DNA from: Streptomyces anulatus
GTDB lineage: Bacteria > Actinomycetota > Actinomycetes > Streptomycetales > Streptomycetaceae
Direction: 5' to 3'
DNA: 64,000 nucleotides
Assembly (NCBI RefSeq): GCF_000721175.1
Contig: NZ_JOEZ01000031.1
Coordinates: forward strand, 1-64,000
Of this stretch, positions 44,385 to 52,042 are shown piece after piece. The translations under genes and the position numbers were made by a program. Under the pieces are notes generated by a model that saw nothing but the letters and a program-made list of their open reading frames with translations, was not told the DNA's origin and did no database searches. Every line of letters begins with the position of its first letter. Positions within the stretch are counted from its first letter, which is position 1.

Positions 44385-45299
44385 TTACGTGTGGCCGTCG
44401 ACCCGGGCGGCCCGGTCCGCGAGCGCCCGTACCTCGGCGGCGACGGCGGTGTGCCGCTCGCGCGGGATGTCGTGGCCGACGCCGGGCTGGAGGACGAGCC
44501 GGGCGTCGGGGATCGCCGCGGCGGTGGCCCGGCCCGCGGAGGGCTTGAGCAGCGGGTCGTCCGTGCCGTGCAGCACCAGCGCGGGGACGCGCAGTTCGGC
44601 CAGGGACGGGCCGTGCCAGGGCGCCCCGATCTGGCGGGACTGGGCGTCCGGGTCGGCGATGCCGGTGTCCACGTCGGCGGTGATCCGCTCCAGGGCCTCC
44701 GCCTCGTCGAACGGGTAGCCGGGCGACGCGCAGAGCCGCGCCACCGCGAGCCCGGTCGCGATCCGCTCCTCCCGGTCCTGGGCGGGCTTGATGCGGGCGA
44801 ACTTCGCGAGCGTGCCGAGCCGCAGATGGCGGAAGGCTCCCAGCCCGCCGACATCGCTGGGGAGCGCGGCGGACGAGGTGAGCGTGCGCACCCGGCCCGG
44901 GTGGCGCAGGGCGACGCGCTGGGCGACGACGCCGCCCAGCGAGTGTCCGAAGAGGTGGGCCGACTCCCAGCCGAGCGCGTCCATGACGGCGACGGCGTCG
45001 TCGGCCATGTCCTCGGCGGTGTAGGCCGCACCGCGGCCGGCGGCCAGGGCGGCGAAGGGGTTGCCCCGGGCGGTGCGTTTGGGCAGCCGGGTGGACTCGC
45101 CCGCGTCCCGCTGGTCGTAGCGGGCGACGGCGAACCCGGCGTCGGCGAAGGCCGCGCACAGCTCCCCGGGCCACCAGTGCCGGGAGACCGCCAGCCCCAT
45201 CACCAGGAGCAGCGGTTCGCCGTCCGCGCCCTCCTGGAGCCGGTCGTGGGCGAGCTCGACCGCACCGTTGCGGGCGAAGCGTCGTTCGGTCCAGGTCAT
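44385..45299 (-). CDS. Alpha/beta hydrolase
   Basis: 304-aa alpha/beta hydrolase. Nucleophile elbow LFGHSLGGVVAQ has the catalytic Ser; the acid is in VLHGTDDPLLKP; the His in PGVGHDIPRE. The oxyanion turn is LLLVMGLAVSRHWW, and the YDQRDAGES motif is as in many esterases and epoxide-hydrolase relatives. ATG 45299. Divergent from a TetR regulator with a 12-bp-arm operator between, so it is probably induced by a ligand of that regulator. Substrate unknown. Confidence 0.88.
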   Translation of the reverse strand: MTWTERRFARNGAVELAHDRLQEGADGEPLLLVMGLAVSRHWWPGELCAAFADAGFAVARYDQRDAGESTRLPKRTARGNPFAALAAGRGAAYTAEDMADDAVAVMDALGWESAHLFGHSLGGVVAQRVALRHPGRVRTLTSSAALPSDVGGLGAFRHLRLGTLAKFARIKPAQDREERIATGLAVARLCASPGYPFDEAEALERITADVDTGIADPDAQSRQIGAPWHGPSLAELRVPALVLHGTDDPLLKPSAGRATAAAIPDARLVLQPGVGHDIPRERHTAVAAEVRALADRAARVDGHT

Positions 45300-45322
45300 G
45301 GCGGGCTCCTCCGATGGACGAG

Positions 45323-45349
45323 AATACTGCGAACGGTGTTCGCAGTATT
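45323..45349. promoter_or_regulatory. TetR-type operator between hydrolase and TetR genes
   Basis: Perfect inverted repeat AATACTGCGAAC-GGT-GTTCGCAGTATT, 12-bp arms with a 3-bp centre. It starts 24 bp upstream of the hydrolase start codon and ends 56 bp before the TetR start, positioned to repress both. Confidence 0.85.
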
Positions 45350-45404
45350 AGACTACAGGCAGTTCCGGACCCCGGACGGGGACCTGAAGGGAAGGTGGCG
45401 GACC

Positions 45405-46124
45405 GTGGCCGATCGCGAGACCCGGCCGACGACCGTCTGGTCACGCCCCGAGCGGGGCGCGCGCGGACCCGCACCCGAACGGAGCCGCACCCAGATCACG
45501 ACGGCCGCCCTCGCCCTCGCCGACGCGGAGGGCCTGGGGGCCGTGTCGATGCGCGCGCTCGCGCAGAGGCTGGGCACGGGGCCGGCCTCGCTCTACCGCT
45601 ACGTGGGGAGCCGGGACGAGCTGCTGGACCTCATGGCGGACGCGGTCGCCGGCGAACTGGACCTCTCCGGGGCCACCGGCGGCGACTGGCTGGACGATCT
45701 CGTCGGACTGGCCCTCCAGTCCAGGGACGCGCACGTCCGGCACCCGTGGCTCGCCGATCTGAACGACCGGCGCGGCGAGGTGCTGGGCCCGCACGCGATC
45801 GACTACCTCGACCACGCGCTCGGGATCCTGGCCCCCGCGCCGGGCACCGCCGGGCAGAAGCTGGGGGCCGTCGGCCTCCTCGGCGGCCTGGCGGTTCTCT
45901 TCGCCCGCCGCGAGGCCGCCGCGACGTCCACCGGCGACCCGGCCACCGGCGACCCGACCGCCCGGGCGGCCCACCTGGCCGCGGTCGCCGCAGAGGGCCG
46001 CCACCCGCACCTGCTCGCCGCCCTCACCGCGGCGGGCGCACCGCCCCCGGCCGACCGGGACGCCCTGTTCGTACGGCTGCTGCGGCGACTGCTTCCGGCG
46101 ATGCTCGGCCAGGGGGAGCCGTAG
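45405..46124 (+). CDS. TetR-family regulator (TetR_C-type ligand domain)
   Basis: 239 aa. Helix-turn-helix: ITTAALALADAEGLGAVSMRALAQRLGTGPASLYRYVGSRDELLDLM in parts. The C-terminal domain (DDLVGLALQSRDAHVRHPWLADL, LGAVGLLGGLAVLFARREAA) matches TetR_C repressors. GTG 45405 is preferred; the in-frame upstream extension crosses the operator. Likely represses itself and the divergent hydrolase through 45323-45349. Confidence 0.85.
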   Translation: MADRETRPTTVWSRPERGARGPAPERSRTQITTAALALADAEGLGAVSMRALAQRLGTGPASLYRYVGSRDELLDLMADAVAGELDLSGATGGDWLDDLVGLALQSRDAHVRHPWLADLNDRRGEVLGPHAIDYLDHALGILAPAPGTAGQKLGAVGLLGGLAVLFARREAAATSTGDPATGDPTARAAHLAAVAAEGRHPHLLAALTAAGAPPPADRDALFVRLLRRLLPAMLGQGEP

Positions 46125-46127
46125 GTC

Positions 46128-46182
46128 GTGTCCGCAAAGTCTCGTCTGGCCCGGAGGGCGGACGACGATACTTTGCGGACAC
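46128..46182. terminator. Hairpin downstream of the TetR gene
   Basis: Inverted repeat GTGTCCGCAAAGT / ACTTTGCGGACAC separated by 29 nt that contain a further TCGTC / GACGA pair. Located 4 bp after the TetR stop codon. Probably a bidirectional terminator between TetR and the original msrA end. Confidence 0.65.
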
Positions 46183-46198
46183 TCCCCGGGGCCCGGGA

Positions 46199-46274
46199 TC
46201 AGCCCTCGACCGGGACCACGCCGATCGGGCAGGAGACGCCCGTGCCGCAGTAGCCGCCCGGGTTCTTGTCCAGA
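46199..46274 (-). pseudogene. msrA: Displaced 3' end of msrA (original tail)
   Basis: The minus strand encodes [24 protein letters not shown] and a stop, the C-terminal 24 residues of peptide methionine sulfoxide reductase A, with the family-typical KNPGGYC. No start or 5' part is present. It aligns with the tail of the complete msrA at 48957. Insertion of the 2.77-kb element separated this original tail from the gene. Confidence 0.85.
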
Positions 46275-46283
46275 TACTGCTGG
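46275..46283. other. Left attachment-site core of the msrA element
   Basis: TACTGCTGG, identical at 49042-49050. On its left lies the old msrA tail, on its right the recombinase gene (start codon 55 bp away). Probable attL core; exact crossover within the 9 bp is not resolvable. Confidence 0.75.
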
Positions 46284-46337
46284 GACGTTGCTTCCCTTTG
46301 CGTATAATTTGTGACTCTTCGTAATAAGGGGTGGGAA

Positions 46338-47821
46338 GTGAACGAAGCGGCACAGGTGATCCCGGTTGTCTCGTACGCGCGTATCTCCGCCGACACGGCC
46401 AGGGACGGTCACGGCGTCGAGGACCAGCACAAGGTGAACGGCGAGACGGCGGCCCGTCTCGGCTGGACAATCGTGCACCGCTACACCGACAACGACCTGT
46501 CGGCGGCCAAGGCGGCGGTGGTGCGACCGGACTTCGAGGCCATGGTGAAGGCGCTCAAGTCGGGCCACATGCCGGACGGGCAGCCCGTGCGCGGCGTCAT
46601 CGTGGTCGCGGACGACCGGCTAACGCGCCGTGCGGGCGACTATGAGCGGTTCGTGGACGCGCTCACGTACGAGGAAGGACGGCTCTACGCTGACGCCAAA
46701 GGGGCGAAGAACCTCTACAGCGAGGACGTGGAGTCCATGGGGCTCTTCGGCGTCGTCATCTCCAAGATGGAAGTCCGCAAGATGCAGCGGCGGGCGCGCC
46801 GCTCACACCGCGCTCGCGCGGAGCTGGGCATCCCGGTAGGCGGGAGGCGCCCCTTCGGCTGGCAGGACGACAAGCTCAGGCTGGAGCCCGAGGAAGCGGC
46901 GTGGCTGGCGAAGGGCGCCCGCGAGGTGATCGCGGGCAAGTCCCTGCACTCGATCCTCCGCGAGTGGCGGGAGGCCGGCGTCCGCACAATCAACGACAAG
47001 GAATGGGCGAGCCGCTCGCTCAAGCTCGCACTGTGGAACCCGCGACTGTGTGGCTGGCGGAAGCACAATGGTGAGCTGGTGCGTGACGCCAACGGCGTGC
47101 CCGTAGTGGGTCTCTGGGAGCCCGCCATCACTCCCAAGGAATGGATGGCCATCGACGCCATCTTCTCTGCCCGCGTCGGCCCCAACATGAAGGCTGACGG
47201 ATCGGTCACGGACTACCGGACCCCCTCGTACCTGCTGACGGGAATCCTCCGATGCGGAAAGCCTCGCGAGGATGAGCAGATCTGCAATTCGCCCCTTCGG
47301 GCAGCCGCGCGAGCGGACCTCTCCGGGGGATATCTCTATCAGTGCCCCAGTAAAGAAATGGGCGGGTGTGGGGGCACCGGACGGAACGGTGCCAAGATTG
47401 ATGAATTCATCACGGAGGCCGTACTCGCGAAGTTGGAAGAGAGGGCGGCCAGGTCGACGCACGTCGACGAGCTGTGGGGAGGGGAGGAAGAGCTGGGCCG
47501 TCTGATGGCCAAGCAGCGCAAGTTGCTCCAGGCATGGCAGGAAGACCAGGTCTCGGATGAGCTGTTCTTCCCCGAGAGTCAGAAGATGGAAGCGCGTGTC
47601 AAGGAACTCCGCGCGGACAGGTCACGTCACGCCTTGAGACGGCAGAGGGCCGCCGAAGTCACTGGCGACGTACGCGAGCGTTGGACCACCTGCAGGCTGG
47701 ACCTGGCGCAGAAGCGTGCCCTGATCAGAGAAGCGCTGCACGCGGTGATCGTGCTGCCGGTGGGAGGCGGAGGTCGGCGCCCGTTCAACCCTGACCTGCT
47801 GGTCCCGAAGTGGCGGGACTG
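46338..47821 (+). CDS. Large serine recombinase (site-specific integrase)
   Basis: 494 aa. Resolvase domain with nucleophile Ser in SYARISAD near residue 15, catalytic Arg region VVADDRLTRRAGDYERFVD, and a long E helix. The recombinase domain is RRPFGWQDDKLRLEPEEAAWL and RLCGWRKHNGELV. The zinc ribbon has ILRCGKPREDE, CNSPL and YQCPSKEMGGCGG. A coiled coil (LGRLMAKQRKLLQAWQEDQ, MEARVKELRADRSRHAL) follows. GTG 46338 follows AAGGGGTGGGA; an in-frame ATG at 46311 is possible. It begins 55 bp from attL, the usual place for a phage-type integrase. Probably drives insertion into msrA. Confidence 0.92.
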
Positions 47822-47976
47822 ACGGGGTGGTGGAAACAGAATGGGGCGCCGCCGTCCGGCTGGTGTATGCCTCTCGTGTTCGATGCTTCCGAGCCGGTCA
47901 CGGCGGGGTCAAGAGCTGATCCTTTCCACAACAGGAAAATTCGCCCCCGACTTCGGTGCTTCGTAGCGACGGGCTG

Positions 47977-48852
47977 TCACTCTGGGGCTTCAGGGTGCCC
48001 AGGTGGGTAGTAGTACCTGTTGCGATCGCGTGGCGGCTGGTCAGGCTGCCACTGCCAGATGGACCGGCGATGGCGACGGTGAAGGTCACGGTGAAGACGT
48101 AGTCGTGTGAGCCATCGCATTGGCTTCTTCGAGGTGTCCTGGACGTACAGCGGGGTTGCCACGATGAGCCGTGGGAGGAATTGCGACTCCGGGACGTGGA
48201 GGTCTACCCGGGCCAACCCCTGTACTCGCGCACGATGCTGCGGTGCATGGTGGCCTTCAATCACGTTGAACACCCACCGCGCCACCTGTTCAGGACGATT
48301 GACGCGTGACACGGCCAGGGCTTCCGCGGTCAGGGCTTCGGGGATGTCTGTCCGCCCACGTTCATCTGCATCGTTGATCTTGAGGATCAGCTCATGCAAC
48401 CACGTGGTACCGGATCCCATTCTTCCTGCCGTTGCGGTCTTCTTGAGCAGGTGTTCCGTGGAACCGCACAACATCAGGTCAACCGGGGTTCCAACCGCAC
48501 TTCGTTCACTTCGCAAGGATCCGAAGAAGAGCACAACATCGTCGAGGTCGGGGAGATCGCTGTCCCCGTGGGATGTGCTCCATCCCATCTCAACGTCGAA
48601 AACGATCCACTCGCCAGTCGCGAGCTCCGGAGCGTAGAAGTGCGCTGCCTCACGCTCAAGCTGCCGCCGCACCTGGCGAAGCCTGTGGAGCTCAGTGTCG
48701 GTCGGATTCCGCGGTGGCGCGGGTGAGACTGCCACCGTTGCAACCTGTAGATCTACTTCTGCGTTCATCGTCGGCAGGCGGCGTGGTGGGCGTTCAGGGA
48801 AGAACGCTTCCAGCCTGCGCCGGGAGAAGTAGATCATGTTGTTCAACCGCAT
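47977..48852 (-). CDS. Unknown cargo protein of the msrA element
   Basis: 291 aa, encoded against the recombinase with a 155-bp gap between the two stops. It begins with an IYFSRRRLEAFFPERPPRRLP segment. The middle is hydrophobic-patterned (GEWIVFDVEMGWS, DLDDVVLFFGSLR, VDLMLCGSTEHLLKK) and is followed by an Ala/Glu-rich helical part (DIPEALTAEALAVSRVNRPEQVARWVFNVIEG). It then has a LPRLIVATPLYVQ strand and a very basic C-terminus (RLRLHRDLHRRHRRSIW). Third-position GC is low for the genome. It faintly recalls SAVMC3_10250/DUF7019-type Streptomyces proteins, unverified. No signal or membrane segment. Being the only passenger, it may benefit the host (for example defence) or regulate the element. 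Confidence 0.7.
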   Translation of the reverse strand: MRLNNMIYFSRRRLEAFFPERPPRRLPTMNAEVDLQVATVAVSPAPPRNPTDTELHRLRQVRRQLEREAAHFYAPELATGEWIVFDVEMGWSTSHGDSDLPDLDDVVLFFGSLRSERSAVGTPVDLMLCGSTEHLLKKTATAGRMGSGTTWLHELILKINDADERGRTDIPEALTAEALAVSRVNRPEQVARWVFNVIEGHHAPQHRARVQGLARVDLHVPESQFLPRLIVATPLYVQDTSKKPMRWLTRLRLHRDLHRRHRRSIWQWQPDQPPRDRNRYYYPPGHPEAPE

Positions 48853-48870
48853 ATATGCCCCACTGGCTTA

Positions 48871-48940
48871 GCGGGCTCCCCGTGAGCCACACAGCTCAAA
48901 TACCCACCGACCGGTCACGGCGAATCGTCGGGGAGCCCGC
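48871..48940. other. 70-nt inverted-repeat structure near the right end of the element
   Basis: Outer arms GCGGGCTCCCC (48871-48881) and GGGGAGCCCGC (48930-48940) are perfect; an inner pair CCGTGA / TCACGG (48880-48885, 48915-48920) adds a second stem. It lies between the cargo gene start and the substitute msrA tail. Could be a structured RNA, a terminator for msrA or a recombination-accessory site. It is not a tRNA: no T-loop or anticodon arm fits. Confidence 0.55.
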
Positions 48941-48956
48941 CTGCATCATGGGGCTG

Positions 48957-49622
48957 TCAGCCTTCGGCCGCGGCCACGCCGATCGGGCAGGAAACGCCCG
49001 TCCCGCCGGTGCCGCAGTAGCCATTGACGTTGCGGTCGAGGTACTGCTGGTGGTACGCCTCCGCCGGCCAGAACGGGCGGCCCTCGGCCGGGAGGATCTC
49101 CGTGGTGATCTCCTTGTGGCCCGAGGCCGTCAGGACCTTCTGGTAGGCCTCACGGGACGCGTCGGCGGCCGCTGCCTGCGCGGGGGAGTGGGTGTAGACC
49201 GCGGAGCGGTACTGGGTGCCCACGTCGTTGCCCTGGCGGAAGCCCTGGGTCGGGTTGTGCGACTCCCAGAAGAGCTTCATCAGCTCCTCGTACGTGACGA
49301 CGGCCGGGTCGAAGACGACGCGTACCGCCTCCGTGTGCCCGGTCAGGCCCGAGCAGGCCTCCTCGTACGTGGGGTTCTCCGTGTAGCCGCCCTGGTAGCC
49401 GACGAGCGTCGTCCAGACGCCCTCGGTCTGCCAGAACTTCCGCTCCGCGCCCCAGAAACAGCCCAGCGCGAAGTCCGCCACCTCCAGGCCCTCCGGATAC
49501 GGGCCCACCAGGGGGTTGCCGAGGACCGTGTGGCGGGAGGGGACGGAGAACTCGGGGACGGGGCGGCCGCGCAGGGCCTGCTCCGGGGTGGGGAGCTCGG
49601 GGGTGCGGTGGTTCAGGAACAT
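48957..49622 (-). CDS. msrA: Peptide methionine sulfoxide reductase A with element-supplied tail
   Basis: 221 aa. It reduces methionine-S-sulfoxide in proteins. Active site Cys in [40 protein letters not shown] and YRSAVYTHS are family motifs. The resolving-Cys tail reads [24 protein letters not shown] 49622 has a strong GGAGGAG site; the ORF to 49664 is a leader. The last 28 codons come from the inserted element and differ from the displaced original tail at 46199-46274 (RNVNGYC versus KNPGGYC). The protein remains full length with both tail Cys. Confidence 0.92.
   Translation of the reverse strand: MFLNHRTPELPTPEQALRGRPVPEFSVPSRHTVLGNPLVGPYPEGLEVADFALGCFWGAERKFWQTEGVWTTLVGYQGGYTENPTYEEACSGLTGHTEAVRVVFDPAVVTYEELMKLFWESHNPTQGFRQGNDVGTQYRSAVYTHSPAQAAAADASREAYQKVLTASGHKEITTEILPAEGRPFWPAEAYHQQYLDRNVNGYCGTGGTGVSCPIGVAAAEG
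49042..49050. other. Right attachment-site core of the msrA element
   Basis: TACTGCTGG inside msrA, coding for the QQY region on the minus strand. Matches the core at 46275-46283. Sequence to its right is original msrA, to its left the element. Confidence 0.75.
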
Positions 49623-49740
49623 GCGGGGGCTCCTCCGGGGGTCGGTGTCCGGTACGTACAACAAGGGAGCGGCCGCCGGGATTCCGGGGCGCGGGGGCTC
49701 GGGGAAGGCGGCTCTCCCCGCGCCTCCGACGCCCCTTCGC

Positions 49741-50667
49741 TCACCCCTTCGTGGCCGTACCCGGACCCGGACCCGTACCCGCCGTCACCGCCGCCAGTGC
49801 CCGTGCGAAGCCCCGCGTCCGGGCCGTCTCGTGGTTCCGGTGCCACACCAGCGCGAGCGAGGAGTCCGGGAGGCCGGTCACCGGGACGAACGCCACCGCG
49901 TGGCTGCCGTAGTAGTCGGCCGTCGGGTCGCACAGCAGCATCGCGCCCCGGTCCGCCCGCACCAGGGCGAGGCCCTCCTGGAGACTGCTCACCGCGGGCC
50001 CGGCCGGGATCGCACGGCCGCCGGGTGTGGCGGCGGGGGCCTGGGCCAGGCGCCAGTACTCCGGGGCCGCCCCCTGGACGCCGATGAGCGGGCAGCCCGC
50101 CAGGTCCTCGGCGCCGATGCCGGGGCGGCGCGCGTACGGGTGCCGGTCGGAGACGGCGAGGGTCAGCGGCCGGGCGGAGAAGACCGGGCCGAGCACCAAC
50201 TCCTCGTCCCGGACCGGCATCAGCACCACCGCCGCGTCCACCTCCCCACGGTGCACCGCGCCGAACGGGTCGGAGAGCGGGATCTCCACGATCTCGGCGG
50301 CACAGTCGGGGTGCCCGTCCCGGAAGGCCGTGACCGCCCGCATGAACGGGTCGTTCGCCGTCCCCTGGAAGCCGACGCGGAACAGCCCGCCGACGCCCCT
50401 CGCCGCGTCCCGTACCTCGTCGATCGTCGCGACGATCGCGTCGAAGGCCGGCCGCAGCCCGGCATGGAACTGTTCGCCGAGCGGGGTGAGCCGGACCCGG
50501 CGGCTCGTCCGTTCGACCAGCCGCCCGCCGATCCTGCTCTCCAGGGCCCGCAGCAGCTGGCTGATCCGGCTCTGCGAGAGGTAGAGGCGCTCCCCGGCCC
50601 GGCCGAAGTGGAGCTCCTCGGCCAGCGCGAGGAAGGCCTCCAGTTCCCGGATCCCCGGATTGCTCAC
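49741..50667 (-). CDS. LysR-family transcriptional regulator
   Basis: 308 aa. Winged helix-turn-helix at the N-terminus ([56 protein letters not shown] in parts). The substrate-binding-like domain is [20 protein letters not shown] and [14 protein letters not shown] 50667. It is divergent from the frameshifted MFS gene 100 bp away and was probably its regulator. The tail is Pro/Gly-rich. Confidence 0.88.
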   Translation of the reverse strand: MSNPGIRELEAFLALAEELHFGRAGERLYLSQSRISQLLRALESRIGGRLVERTSRRVRLTPLGEQFHAGLRPAFDAIVATIDEVRDAARGVGGLFRVGFQGTANDPFMRAVTAFRDGHPDCAAEIVEIPLSDPFGAVHRGEVDAAVVLMPVRDEELVLGPVFSARPLTLAVSDRHPYARRPGIGAEDLAGCPLIGVQGAAPEYWRLAQAPAATPGGRAIPAGPAVSSLQEGLALVRADRGAMLLCDPTADYYGSHAVAFVPVTGLPDSSLALVWHRNHETARTRGFARALAAVTAGTGPGPGTATKG

Positions 50668-50767
50668 CTGTTCCCCGCCTTCGCCGGTCCGGATCCATTA
50701 GCTCAGGTCATAGAAGGATGAGAGTCCGGCCGTTGTTCCCGGCCTCCGGCCTCGATTGGCTGGGGAC

Positions 50768-51972
50768 ATGACGCAGGTTCAGGAATCCTCAGGCGCCAGG
50801 CCCGCCCGCCCGACGCCCTCGCGCAGCGGCTGGTGGGGAGTGGCGGCCCTCGCGCTCGGCACCTTCACCGTGGTCACCTCCGAGATGCTGCCCGTCGGGC
50901 TGCTCACACCGATGGGCCGCTCACTCGGCGTCCCGGAGGGCGTGGCCGGTCTGACGCTGACCATCACCGGCCTCGTCGCGGCGCTCTCCGCCCCGGCCCT
51001 CGTCCCGCTCCTGGGCCGCGCCGACCGGCGTACGGCCCTGTGCGCGCTGGTCGCCGTGCTGGTCGTCGGCAACCTCGGGGCGGCCTGGGCGCCCGACTTC
51101 GGGACCATGGTCGTCGCCCGCGTCCTGGTCGGCGTCGGCATGGGCGGCGTCTGGGCCGTCGCGGCGGGGCTGGCGGTGCGCCTGGTCCCCGCGAAGTCCG
51201 TCGGCGCCGCCACCTCCCTGGTCTTCGGGGCATCGCCGTGGCATCCGTCCTGGGCGTCCCCGCCGGTACGTACCTGGGCGCCCTCGCGGGCTGGCGCGCC
51301 GCGTTCCTGGCGGCCGCCGGGCTCGGAGCCGTGGTGCTGGTCGCGGTGGCGCTCCTGCTGCCCCGGCTGCCCGCGGAGCGCACGGTTCCGCTCGGCGGTG
51401 TGCTGCGGCTGACCCGCGACCCCCGGCTGCGTACGGGACTCCTCGTCGTCGGCTTCCTCGTCACCGGGCACTTCGCCGCGTACACGTACATCAGACCGGT
51501 CCTGGAGGACGTCTCCGGCGTCGGCGCGGGCACGATCGGCACCCTGCTCCTGGTGTACGGCATCGCCGGCGTGGCCGGGAACTTCCTCGCCGGGGCCGGG
51601 GCGGCCCGCTCGCCGCGCGCGACGCTGCTGGCGATCGGCACGGTCCTGGCGCTCACCGTGGCCGCTCTGCCCTGGCTGGGCGGTTCCCCCGCCCTCGCGG
51701 CCGTCCTGATGGCCGTCTGGGGCCTCGGCTACGGCGGCGTGTCGGTGAGCACGCAGACCTGGGTGCTGCTCGCCGCCCCCGACGCCCGCGAGGCCGCCTC
51801 CTCGCTGTTCGTCGGGGTGTTCAACGGGGCCATCGCGCTCGGGGCGCTGGCCGGCGGTCTGGTGGCGGACGGCATCGGGGTCACGGCCGTCATGGGGACG
51901 GGCGCGGCGCTCGTGGCGGGTGCGCTGGTGACCACCGCGGCCGGCCGGGCCCCCGCACCCGCCAGGGCCTGA
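50768..51972 (+). pseudogene. MFS efflux transporter broken by a single-base frameshift
   Basis: Reading from ATG 50768 gives a normal MFS N-terminus (VAALALGTFTVVTSEMLPVGLL, VGVGMGGVWAVAAGLAVRLVP) up to SLVFG at 51230. Homologous sequence then continues in another frame as GIAVASVLGVPAGTYLGALAGWRAAFL and runs to 51972. One G missing from the GGGG run at 51227-51230 (GGGGG would restore LVFGGIAVAS) explains the break. If real, the protein is truncated after about 155 native residues; if a sequencing error, the gene is an intact roughly 401-aa DHA1-type exporter. Confidence 0.85.
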
Positions 51973-52041
51973 CCCCCGTACGGGGACCCCTGTGCGGAGA
52001 CCCCCGTACGGAGACCCCCGTACGGAGACCCCCGTACGGAG
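51971..52041. repeat. 15-bp tandem repeat between convergent genes
   Basis: About five copies of GACCCCCGTACGGA lengthened to 15 bp (copy 2 diverged as ACCCCTGTGCGGAG); the last three are identical. The array starts at the MFS stop and ends at the stop of the next gene. Each unit contains CCCCGTACGG, partly self-complementary. Confidence 0.85.
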
Positions 52042-52042
52042 A

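Larger units (their letters stand above)
46284..49041. mobile_element. Small integrative element in msrA (about 2.77 kb)
   Basis: Defined by the 9-bp identical cores at 46275 and 49042 and by duplication of the msrA 3' end. It contains a large serine recombinase, one unknown gene, an inverted-repeat structure near the right end, and a substitute msrA tail (48957-49041). Third-position GC is lower than in the flanks, indicating foreign origin. No replication, transfer or phage structural genes are present. Confidence 0.8.

Noticed and set aside
46376..46388. Fourth copy of the CTACGCGCGTAG palindrome
   Set aside because: The sequence is GTACGCGCGTATC inside the recombinase coding region; it lacks the outer bases and is not at a promoter.
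46199..46396. Separate small protein ending in an MsrA-like tail
   Set aside because: The upstream codons come from the element's recombinase region and are unrelated; only the last 24 codons match MsrA, so it is a displaced fragment.
48871..48940. tRNA gene as attachment site of the element
   Set aside because: The 70-nt length and terminal pairing are suggestive, but no T-loop, anticodon stem or D-arm fits on either strand. The real duplication is in msrA.
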